From assembly GCA_008921705.1 (NCBI GenBank), contig VFFE01006863.1, forward strand, positions 214,489 through 278,488: 64,000 bases of DNA, written 5' to 3'. Below, piece by piece: positions 13,801-48,460 of this stretch. Each line of letters begins with the position of its first letter. Within the stretch, counting starts at the first letter, position 1. The notes below the pieces were generated by a model, which saw only the letters and a list, made by a program, of their open reading frames with translations, was not told the DNA's origin and did no database searches. A program made the translations under genes and the position numbers. The DNA is from Burhinus oedicnemus (lineage: Eukaryota; Chordata; Aves; Charadriiformes; Burhinidae).

Positions 13801-16800
13801 GTCATTTATTTTTCCTCATGGTGACTTCAGCTCAGCATGAACTCAGACTTCAATAAATAGTCCACTGTGTGCTGACACTTTAAAGGATAAAGTCATGCTG
13901 ACAGTTTATGCTGAATTCTTTCAACAAATGGGGTATATGTTTTCCGCAGTCTAACATTGTTGTTTGTCATGCCAGACCTGTATTTTAAAGGGATCCTGAA
14001 ATTTATTATCATCTTCATTATTTTTTGCTGATGTTAAAGCGATCTACTAAATTCAGTCATCTAAAACTGAAGGGACAGTAAATATTTTACTGTTTGTATA
14101 GTTCACCTTTGGTGTAAGAATTGTATTGCAGCTACCAAGGAACACACAAGAGCTTAAGAAAAGGTTCTGCAAATACAGTGTTAGCTGTTAAAAAAAAAAA
14201 AGTATTGATCTAAAATTTAATGAAGAACGTGAGTAAACAGTAACTCAGTAACTGATCCATAGACTGAAAAGGTTTGCTGTTCTTTTGGTTCTCAAGGGGA
14301 AAACCCAGAAAACACACAAACTCCTGGTTGTAATTCCACACACATTAAAAGAAATACTAAATGTGAAGGGGTCAAATTAAAGGAAGAGAATAAGGAAGAA
14401 AAAGTTAGAAAATAGTGAAGTGCCCAGCTTCAGTCTCTAGTAAAGTACCAGAATAAATCCCTAGAGAAATTGTAAGCATTTGTAACGCAACAGGAAACGA
14501 GCTGTGTGGATTTATCAGGAAGAACCTCATGGGGGGAAAAAATTTAATTTGCTTGATTCAATGGATGTTTTACAGCCCAACCTGAGTGAGGAAGCACATT
14601 GGTTATGGGATGCTGAGTAGGGATCTGTGTTCAGGATTAAATAGCAATACAGTGAGTTCATTAAATGACTGGAATGTATGCTAAGGAGTGGTGACTGGGA
14701 TCCTAGAGGGGCTCGTTCTGCCTCTGTGCCAACAGCTGGGGAGACAAAGAGAAAGCACTTGAGATGCAGATAGAGGGTTGTGTGTGTTCTTGAAGACAGG
14801 AAAAGAACTTGAAAAATTAGTCTGGAGCTTATTTCACTTTTCCTGAAGGAAAAGTGCAGAGTACTTATTGCATGGAGAAAGTCAAATAGAGAGAGTCTGA
14901 GATTTTGCGATGTATAGGAAATTGAGTGCAGTTGTTGCAGAAAACCCCCCAAATCTTTATTGATGTAGAAGTGTCCTATACAGGTATTTTGTAGTACTCC
15001 ATATTAGTAAGTGATGTGCACCATTTTGTATCCCACATTTTAAGATGTGTTTAAGCTGTAGGCTGAAAAGGACAGTAGAAGTACAATTTAATTATTTTGG
15101 TCTATGGAAATGCCTTTTGTCTTCTGAAAGCAACTTGTAGAGGAATGGAACAATTTTCCACATTATGAAGATGACTGTGATCAGTTGTCTTGTTTTTAGT
15201 AGAGAAGAAGAAATTACTGCCTTATCTTGCACTAAGGCCTGAATGAACGTTAACAGGAAAGAATATTCTAATTTTTAAAGAGCATCGAGCACAAGAGCAC
15301 ATTGTCGGTTGAGGTGGTGGGAACATTAGTGATTGCAGTCGTCTTGAGAATAGGTTAGAGAAATGTTTATGCTTTAGGTGCAGCGAATCGTTCCCAGAGT
15401 GGTTTGGCAGGGTGACTTCCTGAGAAGCCTTTCAGCCTGGTGCCTCTGAGTTTGCATCGTTCATTTTTGAACAGACGTTTGAAGCCTGTGTTAAGGAACA
15501 AGTGCTGAAAGGAGGACAGTCCAATGACCAGTCTGTAATTAAATCCGTAATTAAATCCTGCTCACAAATGTTGCTGTCCATCCCTAAGTTCTTTATGTAT
15601 TTTTACCTGGAAGATGTCTCTTTCAATGGTCTGATGACTTTACAGGTTGCAGACTGGATCTCTGCAATGAAATCGGTGGGCAGTTTTCTCGCTTGTTTCC
15701 AGGAAAGAAGGGTTGGTCCTGGGTTTCCAAAGGAGGTGTTCAGAACTTTTACTCCCCAAACTACCTGCTTCAGGGGAAAAATACTACTGTAGGAGCCTAC
15801 AATGTATCAGAAGTGAGTATTTCTAAAAACTGAAATTATTTCCTTGCCTTAGAGTTTCTTCATTCAACAGGCACCCACAAGTCTTTGAGCTTTCTGAGTG
15901 CTGACATGACATATATATCGTTCAGCTTTCGAAGAAGAAAATAACTGGCTTCTGACAGTTTGGGGTTTTTTGTTTTTAAGATTTACTGTTTTAGTTTAGT
16001 CACACTAATTAGCACCAGTTACCTTCCTGTAAAAGGTAGGACCTCAATCAGGTTTTGATTTGTTTTGATTTTTTTACACAGATGCATATGGACTATTTGG
16101 TTTATGCTATGGGAGAATTTAAAGAAAAACAATGGTTGCAGGAGTAAGAGGCCACTGGTATTGTGATCTAGAGCAAAGGCATATATGAAAGCCAGACTTT
16201 AGCAAAGAGCTAAAGAAGCACTTAGCCTTCTGTCTTTTCCACAGCCTGCAACCTGCTGCAGGGAAATGTGTGAAAGAGGTAAGGTAGTGTGGGTCACCCT
16301 GTCCTCCTTCAGCCCTGCTACAGCCAGGGGAGTGTTTGCTTTATCTGCCAGTGGAATAACAAGCAGTAATGGAAATTACAGCAGTTGGGATAAGATAATA
16401 CCCATAAAAGCAGGTTATGGTGATCTGCATTTCTTACCGAGATAAAGCTGAAATGAGTTTTTAATTATTGGGCATTGAACTATATAAAATAAAACATGCT
16501 TATGCGCACAAGGGAGCGTACATTGTCCATATACCTAAGGGGGAAACCCTACAGATAGCACAAAGATGGGGGAGCGAGACAACGGGGTGTTGAAGATATC
16601 TGCCCTAGGAATGGCAAACCGTCTGGCCTGCAGGTACGTCGCTAAAATTTAGAAACTGGATGTGATCCTAGGTGCCACCAGTGCTTTTAATGCTTTTAAT
16701 GCTTAAGCAAAGTGCAAACTGCGTAATGCCATGGCTGATGCTGAAACATGATGCTCGGGCACCGACACTCGGACTGGACATCACTTCCTCCCAGCCGCCT

Positions 16801-17357
16801 GTTCCTTTCATAACTGCTGGCTGGCCCAGGGGCAGCTCCAGGTGAGCTGAGCCCAACAGGAACTATTTGGGTAATTGGTCGCAGTTCTGCTAGGCATAGA
16901 AAGAATAAGTTAGTTGTATTTAAAGTCCAATTATTGTAATATCTCAAATTACTTTCTGGCACTCTCCTCATTTTATGGTTAGGAAAAATAGCTGCAGAGA
17001 GGGAAAATGCAGCAGGATGGAGAAGCTGGTGATGGGAGGCGTTGAATTTTTTGCCCTGTATGCTCGGATCGAACCAACTTTATTTGTACCTGGAAACCTA
17101 CATCTGTGAGCTCTCTGCTTGATGTAGATCATGCTTTCTGAGGGCTCTCCTGTTTGAGACAATCCCAAAAGCTCTTCCCTCTGGTTGGCAGAGCAACAAA
17201 GTGTGTGGCCTTTTGGGGAGTTTTTCTTGTCTTCCTGGTAAAGATGCAGGCTAAAGCAGAATCAAGCACTACAACAGGGGAGAGGCTTTAAGGTCTTTAT
17301 ATTTCCTGCTGTTTCACAGATGAAGGTAAACTCGGCTTGAAACTGTGCTTAACCATA

Positions 17358-17483
17358 CTAAAAGACGTATAGATGTGGTGCTGAGGCATGTGGTTTAGTG
17401 GTGGGCTTGGCAGTGCTAGGTTAGCGGTTGGACTTGATGATCTTAAAGGTCTCTTCCAACCTAAATGATTTTATGATTCTATG
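17358..17483 (+). mobile_element. CR1 LINE 3' end fragment
   Basis: This is the terminal part of a CR1 non-LTR retrotransposon in sense orientation. It contains the typical block reading GGTTGGACTTGATGATCTTA, then the CTTCCAACCTAAATGATT block, and closes with degenerate ATTCTATG octamers. It is severely 5' truncated (about 125 bp) and has no coding capacity. Confidence 0.9.
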
Positions 17484-20400
17484 CTGGTTTGATTATTCCT
17501 TGTTTTTGTTTACTCATAATTTCAAAATAGAGATGAGTTCATGTTTTTCTTCCAAGTACTTGGAGAGTTCCTAAGTAACACAGTAATTCAAGTTAGAAGA
17601 GACGAGCTTGTGTTTAAGATGAGGTTTTCTGAAGTGGTTTTCCCTAAAGCTGCATGTTTAAAGAAGTTTTTAACTGTGGACGTTAAGATCTGATAGCTCT
17701 CAGAGTTTTGTCTAGTGATTTAAAAGTGATGTCTTTAATACTGTTGTGCTGTGATCTTTTAAATGCTTGTGGTATTGAGCTTTCTTAATAGTTAAACCTG
17801 TGGTTTCCTTTAATTCCTTGCTTTGGTTGTATGAAAATATATGTACGTGATCTTTAGCGCTCTTCATCTTGGAAAAGGAGAAGTCTTTCTGCCTTTTTGC
17901 TAGTCAAGACCATGCCATGTGGAAGGGCTTCCCTCGTGTTTGTGTCAGTCTCTAACCACAAACTCCGAGCCTCAGTCTGCCTGTAGCAGTTCAGATGAGT
18001 TTACTTTTCTGCTAGATGACAGAAATCCTGTAAAACTGTAGGTACTGTATAGACCATTGGATCAATTGTCAGGTTTTCAATTTAGGGAGTATTGGGATCC
18101 ATGTGTGTTTTCGAGGAGGAAGAAGACTCGGTTAAATCAGTTGTTTGTGGTTCGTGTACCGCAAACCCAGTCATCTGTGTGACCCGGAACACACCTGTCA
18201 ATGGGGATGTAGGTGCTATGGCAGGGCCTGGAATGTAAAGTCCAGGGATAACAGTAGGAAAGTGTTTGAGGCTGTACATTATTATATATATAGAGAGAGA
18301 GAGAGAGAGCGTGCAGTTTGAGGACATTCCTTTGCCTCAGCATAACCTATGTGGTGTTGCTGTGCTGTGTAATGTTATCGAACCGTAATACCCAGCAGGG
18401 TGCTTGGAAAGAGGCAGCTACTGATGTCTCTTTTTCCCTAAAGGATTTCCCAGAAAATCTGTCCCTCTGAAGAAGGGTGCAGGCCATATAGGAGTGGTGC
18501 TGTGCTGGAAATAGAAACTTGATTCTCAGAACTCAATAAAAGAACCTCTTTCTTGTAAAATATGCAGAGGAAAACAAGACTGATGGGATTTTGGGGGCTT
18601 TTCTAAATTTGTTCAAGATGTAAACCAATGAACTTCAGAAAGATCTACCCAAGCTGTATGCATAACAGATCCCTGGCAAAGTCTTACATGATGAGAAAGA
18701 CATTTTAACTGATTGTGTACCTCTTGTCAGGTTAACTAGCTGCACCGTTCCTGAAGAGCTGAGCATCTTTGGGCAACTGGATGCCCATTAGACACCACTG
18801 TTTCTGAACAAGGTGTCGTTTTCAGGTTTATAAGAAAAGTAGCAGAAGTTAACATAAAATACTTCCTAATTTTCAGGGATACCATCACTTGAAATTACAT
18901 GCATCTGTACATGTGTGATTACCTATCATATGTGCTATCTATTCATGTCTCCATGGGTGTTTCCCACAGTGAACATGCCTGTGCCTTGTGTGTCACACTG
19001 GATTTTTATCTGCACAGTAGCATTTCATGGAGTGGCACTTGTGAGAGTGCAAAAGGGACAAAAGGCGCTGATCTTTCTTTGGTTTTGTCTTCTTGCTCAT
19101 GGTGATGCAATTTGGCTGATCCCTGACCCTCTTCTCCTCCAGACTTCTGTCTTAGGTATATCTTTGTGATGAAATGTCACATAACAGCCCTTATCTTCAG
19201 TGGGTTCTCTTGTTTTCCTGATAGGTTCTTTTTAAACATTTGCAGGCTGAGAGAGATCAATTCCTGCTTGATCTGTAGAGGGGTTTGTTTCGTAGTTGGG
19301 TCCAGCAGTGGCAGTGCTGCATCCCAGATGAGTGCTCCACATATATAAGTATCCTTCTCTTTGAGGACTTATAAGTTAAGACGGTCTGCTGTATAATTGC
19401 CTGTTGCCTTAGACCCTGATGAAAAATCCCTCTCCTAGGACCCCAGAGGGTCCCCAGCATTATCCCATGAAGAGTAAGGAAGAAGAAAACCTTAAAATCA
19501 ATGCTAGTCACCCCAGCACTAGTGCTGTTAGCTTTGGTAAATCCTGTCTCAACAATAAAGCCAGCTGCCATTTTGGCATCAAGACAGACAGACTTGGCAT
19601 CAGCTCCTCTGGCACCAAAAAAACACTTTGTGGGAGCTGGCACCAACACTGTGAAACAAGGGTAAGGCCCAAGGGAAATGCCAAGCAGACATGAGATGAG
19701 CACTAAAAATAGTGAGTTGCTGTCATTTGGAGATAAAACAAGAGTAGGGCATCTAAGACCTCCATCAAGGTTGTGCTGGTAAGCAGCCTTTGGACAGTGC
19801 TGTCTCCTATGATGATGTGACCAATGGAGACACATAGGCTGTATTTTTGGTACCCACATGGTGCAAGACTCTAAAACTAGAACAGACGCTTACCGTCTTG
19901 ATTCCACGTTTGGGAGATCCTGTTACTGTCAGCAGGCTCTGTCTTCTTTCCTGTCTGCTGCAGATCATCTCCTCTTGAGCTGTTACCAAAGGTCCTGTTT
20001 GCATACAGAGGCATAAGGAAAACAAGAGCTGTGGTGCCAAAAAGCAAAGAGCCAGGCTAGTGTCCCTATACCACCCCGGACACACTAGCCCTCCTGGAGA
20101 CAGTCTTGTCAAATGTTTAACAGCTGATCTGCCCCTCCCTCCTCCTCCTTCCCTCCCAGCAGGCTCCGAGAAAGCCGAGTAGGCTTTCCAGTGACTTCAT
20201 GACCCACTCCAGACTAAAACTGAAGCCTGACATCGGTGCCCAAAACCTGGGAACGCTGAAGAGACAGAATTGAGCCTGTCTCCACTGAAGCAGTGTCACC
20301 TCTGAATAGGGCAATTTCAAGTCTTTAGTCCCCCTCAGCCTCAGTGACAACGGACTTTAAAGCTTTTTAAGACCTCTGGTCTTGAATGGCAGGCTGAAAC

Positions 20401-20792
20401 AGTGGTCATACAAAATAGATGATGCAAATAGTCTTTGGCATTGCAATTACATTGGCTTGCCCACAACTCTGCTGCTGTGAAGAAAAGCATGCTAGATCTA
20501 TGGCTATCATTTTCTCGTTCTTGGGGAAAAAGCAGTGGGAAACAATGTCACTGAGGGCTGGAAATTTCAAGCTATGCTTAGCAAAAACTATTTTGGTCTC
20601 AGAGAAGGAGCCTGGACTTTTCTTTGCCACCACTCTCCCATCAGCTAAACAGCAGACTCGGTAGGAGTGTCTGGAACAGCCTGGATGTGGCGTCTTTTGT
20701 CTCCTCTGTCAGATGGGTGTTGGAGAGACTCCTCTTGGGTATCTCCTCCACATCCACCCCTTGTCTGCTCACTTTCTGGAGTGCCCTTCTCA
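17484..20792. other. Gene-free stretch between CR1 copies
   Basis: No supported gene. It includes a TA/GA microsatellite at 18,283-18,309. A slightly GC-richer part at about 19,250-20,350 carries several adjacent minus-strand open frames (largest 200 codons, 19,257-19,859) that I do not recognise; this is discussed as a finding. Confidence 0.5.
18283..18309. repeat. (TA)n(GA)n microsatellite
   Basis: Five TA units lead directly into about eight to nine GA units, making a compound dinucleotide repeat. It is likely polymorphic in length. Confidence 0.9.
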
Positions 20793-21587
20793 TCATAGAA
20801 TCATAGAATGGTGAGAGTTGGAAAGGACCTTAAAGATCATCTAGTTCCAACCCCCTGCCATCGGCAGGGACACCTTCCACTAGACCAGGTTGCTCAAAGC
20901 CTCATCCAACCTGGTCTTGAATGCTTCCAGGGATGGGGCATCCACAGCTTCTCTGGGCAGCCTGTTCCAGTGTCTCACCACCCTCAGAGTAAAGAATTTC
21001 TTCCTAATATCTAATCTAAATCTGCCCTCTTTCAGTTTAAAACCATTACCCCTCATTCTATTGCTATGCTCCCTGATGAAGAGTGCCTCTCCACCTTTTC
21101 TGTAGGCCCCCTTTAAGTACTGGAAGGCTGCTATAAGGTCTCCCCGGAGCCTTCTCTTCTCCAGGCTGAACAACCCCAACTCTCTCAGCCTGTCTGTATA
21201 GGAGAGGTGCTCTAGCCCTCTGATCATCTTTGTGGCCCTCCTCTGGGCTTGCTCCAGCAGGTCCATGTCCTTCTTATATTGGGGGCTCCAGAGTTGGATG
21301 CAGTACTCCAGGTGGGGCCTCACGAGAGCGGAGTAGAGGGGCAGAATTGCCTCCCTCGACCTGCCGGCCACGCTGCTTTTGATGCAGCCCAGGATGCGGT
21401 TGGCTTTCTGGGCTGTGAGCGCACATTGCCAGCTCATGTTGAGCTTCTCATTAACCAACACCCCCAAGTCCTCCTCCTCAGCACTGCTCTCGATCTGTTC
21501 TCTGCCTAGCCTGTATTTGTGCTTGGGATTGCCCCGTCCCACATGCAGAACCTTGCACTTGGCCTTGTTGAACTTCATGAGGTTTGC
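20793..21587 (-). mobile_element. 5'-truncated CR1 LINE with open ORF2 3' part
   Basis: A CR1 retrotransposon lies in minus orientation. Its 3' terminus is at the low-coordinate end, where the plus strand shows two tandem octamers (complement of ATTCTATG). It is 5' truncated near 21,587, as is usual for CR1 because of incomplete reverse transcription. About 795 bp remain, covering the C-terminal part of ORF2 and the short 3' UTR. The reading frame is unbroken, suggesting a fairly young copy. The orientation is opposite to WBP1L. Confidence 0.95.
20880..21578 (-). CDS. CR1 ORF2 C-terminal fragment (reverse transcriptase 3' part)
   Basis: An uninterrupted 232-codon frame inside the CR1 copy. 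It matches the C-terminal region of CR1 ORF2 after the catalytic motif: the CKVLHVGRGNP block, [70 protein letters not shown] and the terminal HWNRLPREAVDAPSLEAFK block. The endonuclease domain and the RT catalytic motif lie 5' of the truncation and are missing, so the fragment cannot retrotranspose. The first methionine is internal to ORF2 and not a real start. Confidence 0.85.
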   Translation of the reverse strand: MKFNKAKCKVLHVGRGNPKHKYRLGREQIESSAEEEDLGVLVNEKLNMSWQCALTAQKANRILGCIKSSVAGRSREAILPLYSALVRPHLEYCIQLWSPQYKKDMDLLEQAQRRATKMIRGLEHLSYTDRLRELGLFSLEKRRLRGDLIAAFQYLKGAYRKGGEALFIREHSNRMRGNGFKLKEGRFRLDIRKKFFTLRVVRHWNRLPREAVDAPSLEAFKTRLDEALSNLV

Positions 21588-24349
21588 TTACGATAGCTTA
21601 ATACAGAAAGCAGCTTCAGAGGAGTGATTGCTTGCTGGTACAAAATTGCAAATTGAAGTGCTTTACTGTTGGTATTTCTTCACCCACACATGCAAAGTGA
21701 AGAGGAGGACAGGCTCCTGCTGAAATACCAGGTGACAGAGTGGGTAGTGGCTTCCTCTGCAATGCCTCCTCCTTTTGAACTCACGCATGGCTTTCAGGCG
21801 GAGGATGTGGCATGTATTTGCACTGGTCCGCTTGGCCAACAGTTGCGGTTCAGGATTCACTTGGAATGAAGATTTGATTGGAATCAAGCATGAGATGTTG
21901 CCTGCAACACTGAACACATTTTGAAGTGTGCAGTCTCTTCCTCCCTGGTTAACTAGTTACTCGGAGACAAAGACAGGTGACAGCAGTGAGACTGAAATGC
22001 AGCATCCCTATTTGGTTATCTTGACTTAGTAAGCTGCAAAAGTTTCTTGCATGTCTAAACCACTGAGCTGAGAGAAGTGGTGACAGGCTGCAGGGAGGAG
22101 AGACCTGCCTAAGGACAGATTCTAACCACTGCAAGCCCTTGTGCTTCATTGCACATTCAAATTTATTGATCCAACAGACTGGTTGCAGCACTGGCTCACA
22201 AGCCAGTTCCAACATGTATGGTGTCTTTTCCTGCAGTTATTCTTTGCTCTCTCTAAACAACAATTAAGTTGCTTTGGCCTGACGAACATTAAATGCAAGT
22301 GACTTCAGTGTCCTTGTTTTGTAGTTGAAATACACACAAATTGGAGGACCCACTTTACCCCACTCCTAAATAATACAGTAGTACTAGACACAACAGGTCT
22401 GAAAGGTTTGTTTTAGACTGTGTCCCCTAAGCAACAGAGTAGATAGTCTAGGTCCTGTAGGTACTTGGAAATTATCAGACTGACCTGTTCCTGTTTGTCC
22501 TCTGGAATTTGTTGATGACGTTCTTTGTAGGCAGCGCCAATGCTATACATTACATGAACCCGGGGCACCTGCTCCTCATATTGGAAAGTCATCATGTTCT
22601 TGTAATGGTGCTGTTAGTGGCCCTTCACTCTTCAGGAATCGACAGCAAGTGGGCAGATTTTGCGGACAGGTGGCCCGCCAGAAATGGCTTCCAGGTAGAT
22701 CTAGCATTGCATTGCTGTTCCAGCATTGGTGATCTCACAGTGTCTCACGGTGTTTTTGCTAGCGAACAAGCCCCTTTAGAACATTTGCTGTCAAGGCAGA
22801 TAGAGCTTGGGTGTTCCTGGATGTTGTCTTATTCTAGAGAAACAGATAGCGGCTTTTATGCCTTTCTGTAGGTTTCTTTCCCTTTTTTTTCCTTTATTCC
22901 CAGAGCCATCTCCACCGTGGGGAAGGATGAAGTCACCCTCGTTCAGGTTGCTTCTTTCACACTTCGTTTCGAGTGCCTGACAGACCTGTGTAGCCTCAGT
23001 TCTAGCACCCAAGGCTGTGGGCTGACTAATGAAAATGGATAGCTGATACTCCAGGGATGTTCCTGTTACCAACATGAAAATAACAGAGTGCACAAATGGA
23101 AGAGTCATTAGATAAATTGTTCCAAAGTTTATGGTCTACCTGTATATATATATAGCTGCAGAACTATGGTATTAAAGTTTAATTGAGGGGTTATCACACA
23201 CCACCCAAATTTACTGTTGAAAAACCTCTCCGTGCCTGGAACTGTAATAATGGAGCAACTGAGAATAGCCTTGTGCTTCAACCCTGACAGATTTGAGCTG
23301 CGCAGCTTCAATTTTTGTTCCAATCGCGTTGTTGTAACTGGATCATCTAAAGGTCACGCTGTCCCCTCAGGGGGTATCAAAATGGCTATTGTATCTTGCT
23401 GAGTTACTAAACCTGCTTGCAAGCACCTCCCATCAAGTATGGAAAGTAACTCTAAAATGGCCCAAACAACTTCCATCATCTACTTCAGTTGCGTGCTAAT
23501 ATCTGAAGTCACAAGGCACAGTGTGCATTGGGCTTGTGAAGGTGTCAAGCACCATCTTTTGCTTGACATGATGTTTGGGGCAGATGGCATGTTCAGGAGA
23601 GCAGTACTACAGACTGATAAAGCCTGGAGGTCTTTATTCCCTCTTTTTCAAAAGAAACTTGCTCATTGTTATCTTGTAGTGGGATCCACACTGACATGTC
23701 AAAAAAGGGTGGTTGGTGGCTGCCTAAACAAGCAATTTTTCAAAATAATGTAGATCCTATAATCTGTCCTGATAGTAGCCCTGACTTTTCAGAGCCCTCA
23801 AGAGATTCATCTACAGAGAAACTGTGAAAACTTGTGTTTGTTCTGTTCTCTATATCTCAGATAGACACACTCTTGTATCATAGATGGGTGGCCTTTGCAG
23901 ATGTTAAACTCCAGGTTTGTATAAAGGAAGTGAAACCCGTGCTGAGCCTGCCTTAGAGCTGCTCTTGCTTTCATTAAAATAATTATTATTTCAGCTCTGG
24001 TTGCCCCAAGCAGAGACCAATAGAAAATTAGAAAGGTTTTGGAAATGGGCACTGAGCGGCTGAAGGCTTTGGGGAAAGATTTTATGTTAAGAGGATGGGG
24101 AAGATTGATATCTTTTATAAGAAGATAGCTAACAGGTACAGAGTAATGAATGGGTGAGAAGATGGATGGGGACTTCTGTTCCCACCTGCTAATAATATGA
24201 AAGTCAGATTAGAAGGTGGTGAATTCACTTCTGATGAAAGGAACTATTTGTTTACAACCACTATCTATGAAACTCGTTACTGGAAGACAAAGCGCTGGGG
24301 CAACTACTTATGAACTTCTAAAAAAAAAAAAAGGGGGGGGGGGAAATGA
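21588..24349. other. Gene-free stretch up to the assembly gap
   Basis: No exon or repeat family is recognised. A pyrimidine-rich tract followed by an AG near 22,880-22,903 looks like a splice acceptor, but no convincing exon follows. The last bases before the gap are an A12 run followed by a G11 run. Confidence 0.45.
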
Positions 24350-24369
24350 NNNNNNNNNNNNNNNNNNNN
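24350..24369. other. Assembly gap (20 N)
   Basis: Twenty N characters, flanked on the left by A12 then G11 (24,321-24,343) and on the right by a long T run. The true missing length is unknown. The gap lies about 300 bp upstream of the WBP1L short-isoform start codon, so part of that promoter may be missing. Confidence 0.98.
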
Positions 24370-24459
24370 TTTTTTTTTTTTTTTTGTGGTTATTTTTTTT
24401 CAGAACTGCCCGACCTGATGTCATTTCCCTCTTGCAAACACCCCGACTGGGCTGCGTCT

Positions 24460-24673
24460 GAGATATGTCACGGGGAGTGGGAGGAGGAGGAGGGGGAGCC
24501 AGAGAGTGCGTGCAGTGTCCCAGGACCCTGTTTACTTAGCATTCCCAGCCGAGGAAGCCCTGGTTTAAATAGGATCAGAGGAGCGGACTGCCCACAGCAG
24601 ATGAAGAAATGGTCACTGTGGGGCTTTAAATTCCTGCCTTCCCATGCGCTGGTGCGGAGGATGAGCCTGCAGA
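24460..24673 (+). promoter_or_regulatory. WBP1L: Putative promoter and 5' UTR of WBP1L short isoform
   Basis: Purine-rich, locally GC-rich sequence precedes the short first coding exon. A TATA-like TTTAAATA lies at 24,564-24,571, which would place transcription start near 24,595-24,600. Upstream ATGs at 24,601 and 24,661 share a frame that differs from the main ATG at 24,674. The start site is inferred, not seen. Confidence 0.45.
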
Positions 24674-47126
<22,453 letters not shown>

Positions 47127-47167
47127 GGTGGCAGAGTGGAAGGGAGAATTGGGGGAAAAAACAAAGA

Positions 47168-47173
47168 AATAAA
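47168..47173 (+). terminator. WBP1L: Proximal AATAAA (possible alternative poly(A) signal)
   Basis: A canonical hexamer only about 42 nt after the stop codon, without a strong GU-rich downstream element. If used it would give a very short 3' UTR. Confidence 0.25.
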
Positions 47174-48273
47174 AGTGGAATAAGAGGATTAAAACTTTCA
47201 CAGGAGGAAAAGGTGATACAACCTTCTTTTTTTAGTTTATTTTTCTTTCTCCCCCTCCAATATAATTCGGGGACTATTCCCTGAAGGCCCGGCTTGTGGG
47301 GGACGGGTCACTCTGGGTTTTATTAATCGTGTCCGTCCTGCTCCACGGGGCAGGGACTGGTGTTTCTCAATGAGACCTTCTAACAAATGGAACTTTCCCA
47401 ATGGTGATTTTGGTGATGGTTATTATGAGTTTGTTGGTTTTAGTTTTCCAAAACACTGCTTTATCTCGCAATCAGTAAAGCTCAGAAAATCTCACCCTGG
47501 GAGGATAAAAAATCACCGTAAGGCTTCAACCTCCAGGTGTCTTCCCAGAAGCAAGCAGCTTCTGACAGTGCCGGCAGTCAGTAGCCCAAGAGTTCTGGTT
47601 TGATATAGTGCTCTTGAGGCATTGGGGATTTCTTTTCTTTTCTCTCTTTCTCTCTCTTTTTTTTTTTTTTTTTTTTGGGTGTTAAGTTTTCCCAAAGCTG
47701 ATGAATGCCTGAACACATCAGCCCTATAATCTCTGGTGCTTCAGTGTTTAAGACAGCAGGTAGGAAATTTCCCACTTGAAGCTGGTGACTGAAGGACCAG
47801 TTTCTTGCAGAAGGAGTGTTTAGTCTACCGTAAGCAGTTTGAAAAGAAAGGGTTTGCAGAAATTTGCCTTTATATGTCACTTTTAAAGACGAGTGTATTC
47901 CTTCAATGCCTCCAAGAGCACAGTTAGAAGTAGAATCCAGGCAGCTGGGCTGCCTTCCAAGTACTGTGGTCTCCGAATGACCTTTTCCCGGTGTGCTGCA
48001 AAAGGGCTTGGCTTTATTTTTTTCCTTTTTTTGCACCCCGAGAGCAGCACACTTGAGTTAAGATGACAAAAAAGAACAGGGCTCTCTTTGGCCAGTGTGC
48101 CTTCAAGCTTCAGCGATGCATGTTGAACAAATGGAGACGAGAGCTCCGTCCATTGCGAAGGGATGACTTACCATGTAGATGTGGAAGACCTGTGCAGTAT
48201 TTTTTTTTTTTTGATCCAAAAGTTTGGTGCGATTCTAATGTTGACCACTTAAAAGAAACGAATGTCTGTTTTC

Positions 48274-48305
<32 letters not shown>

Positions 48306-48434
48306 TGGTGGCAACTGGCTACTGTATAATGTCTGTGAGCGTGTGTGTGTGACTGCAATCCATGCATGCGAGTCCTACTGGTAATATGAAAACCTGCTGT
48401 AAGACTGCAAGAAAATTTACTGTAGCTTTGCTTT

Positions 48435-48440
48435 AATAAA
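48435..48440 (+). terminator. WBP1L: Likely distal poly(A) signal of WBP1L
   Basis: AATAAA followed within 30 nt by a T/G-rich stretch (GATTTTGTTAGTG). I found no later canonical hexamer nearby, so this is my choice for the main 3' end. Confidence 0.55.
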
Positions 48441-48460
48441 CGGTAGAGATTTTGTTAGTG

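Larger units (their letters stand above)
1..17357. other. Gene-free AT-rich stretch (likely WBP1L 5' flank or long-isoform intron 1)
   Basis: I find no exon, RNA gene or recognisable repeat family here beyond simple-sequence tracts. Open frames are short, overlap on both strands and resemble no family I know. There is no CpG-rich first exon. In mammals the long WBP1L isoform starts tens of kilobases upstream of the short-isoform exon, so this is probably intron 1 of that transcript or its 5' flank; that is inference. Low-complexity tracts inside it are listed separately. Confidence 0.5.
47127..48460 (+). other. WBP1L: WBP1L 3' UTR
   Basis: T-rich sequence after the stop codon, with a CT/T tract at 47,629-47,676 and T-rich runs at 48,200-48,211 and 48,272-48,303. 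The likely end is about 20 nt beyond the AATAAA at 48,435. The exact cleavage site is not visible. Confidence 0.6.

Noticed and set aside
22880..22945. Strong acceptor-like polypyrimidine tract followed by a short open stretch ending in CAG-GT
   Set aside because: The encoded peptide fits no known WBP1L or neighbouring protein, and the donor (gttgct) is poor. Probably chance.
1..24349. Search for the long-isoform WBP1L first exon (signal peptide)
   Set aside because: No CpG-rich Met-Leu/Ala-rich exon with a phase-0 donor was found in the plus strand, so it probably lies left of the window.
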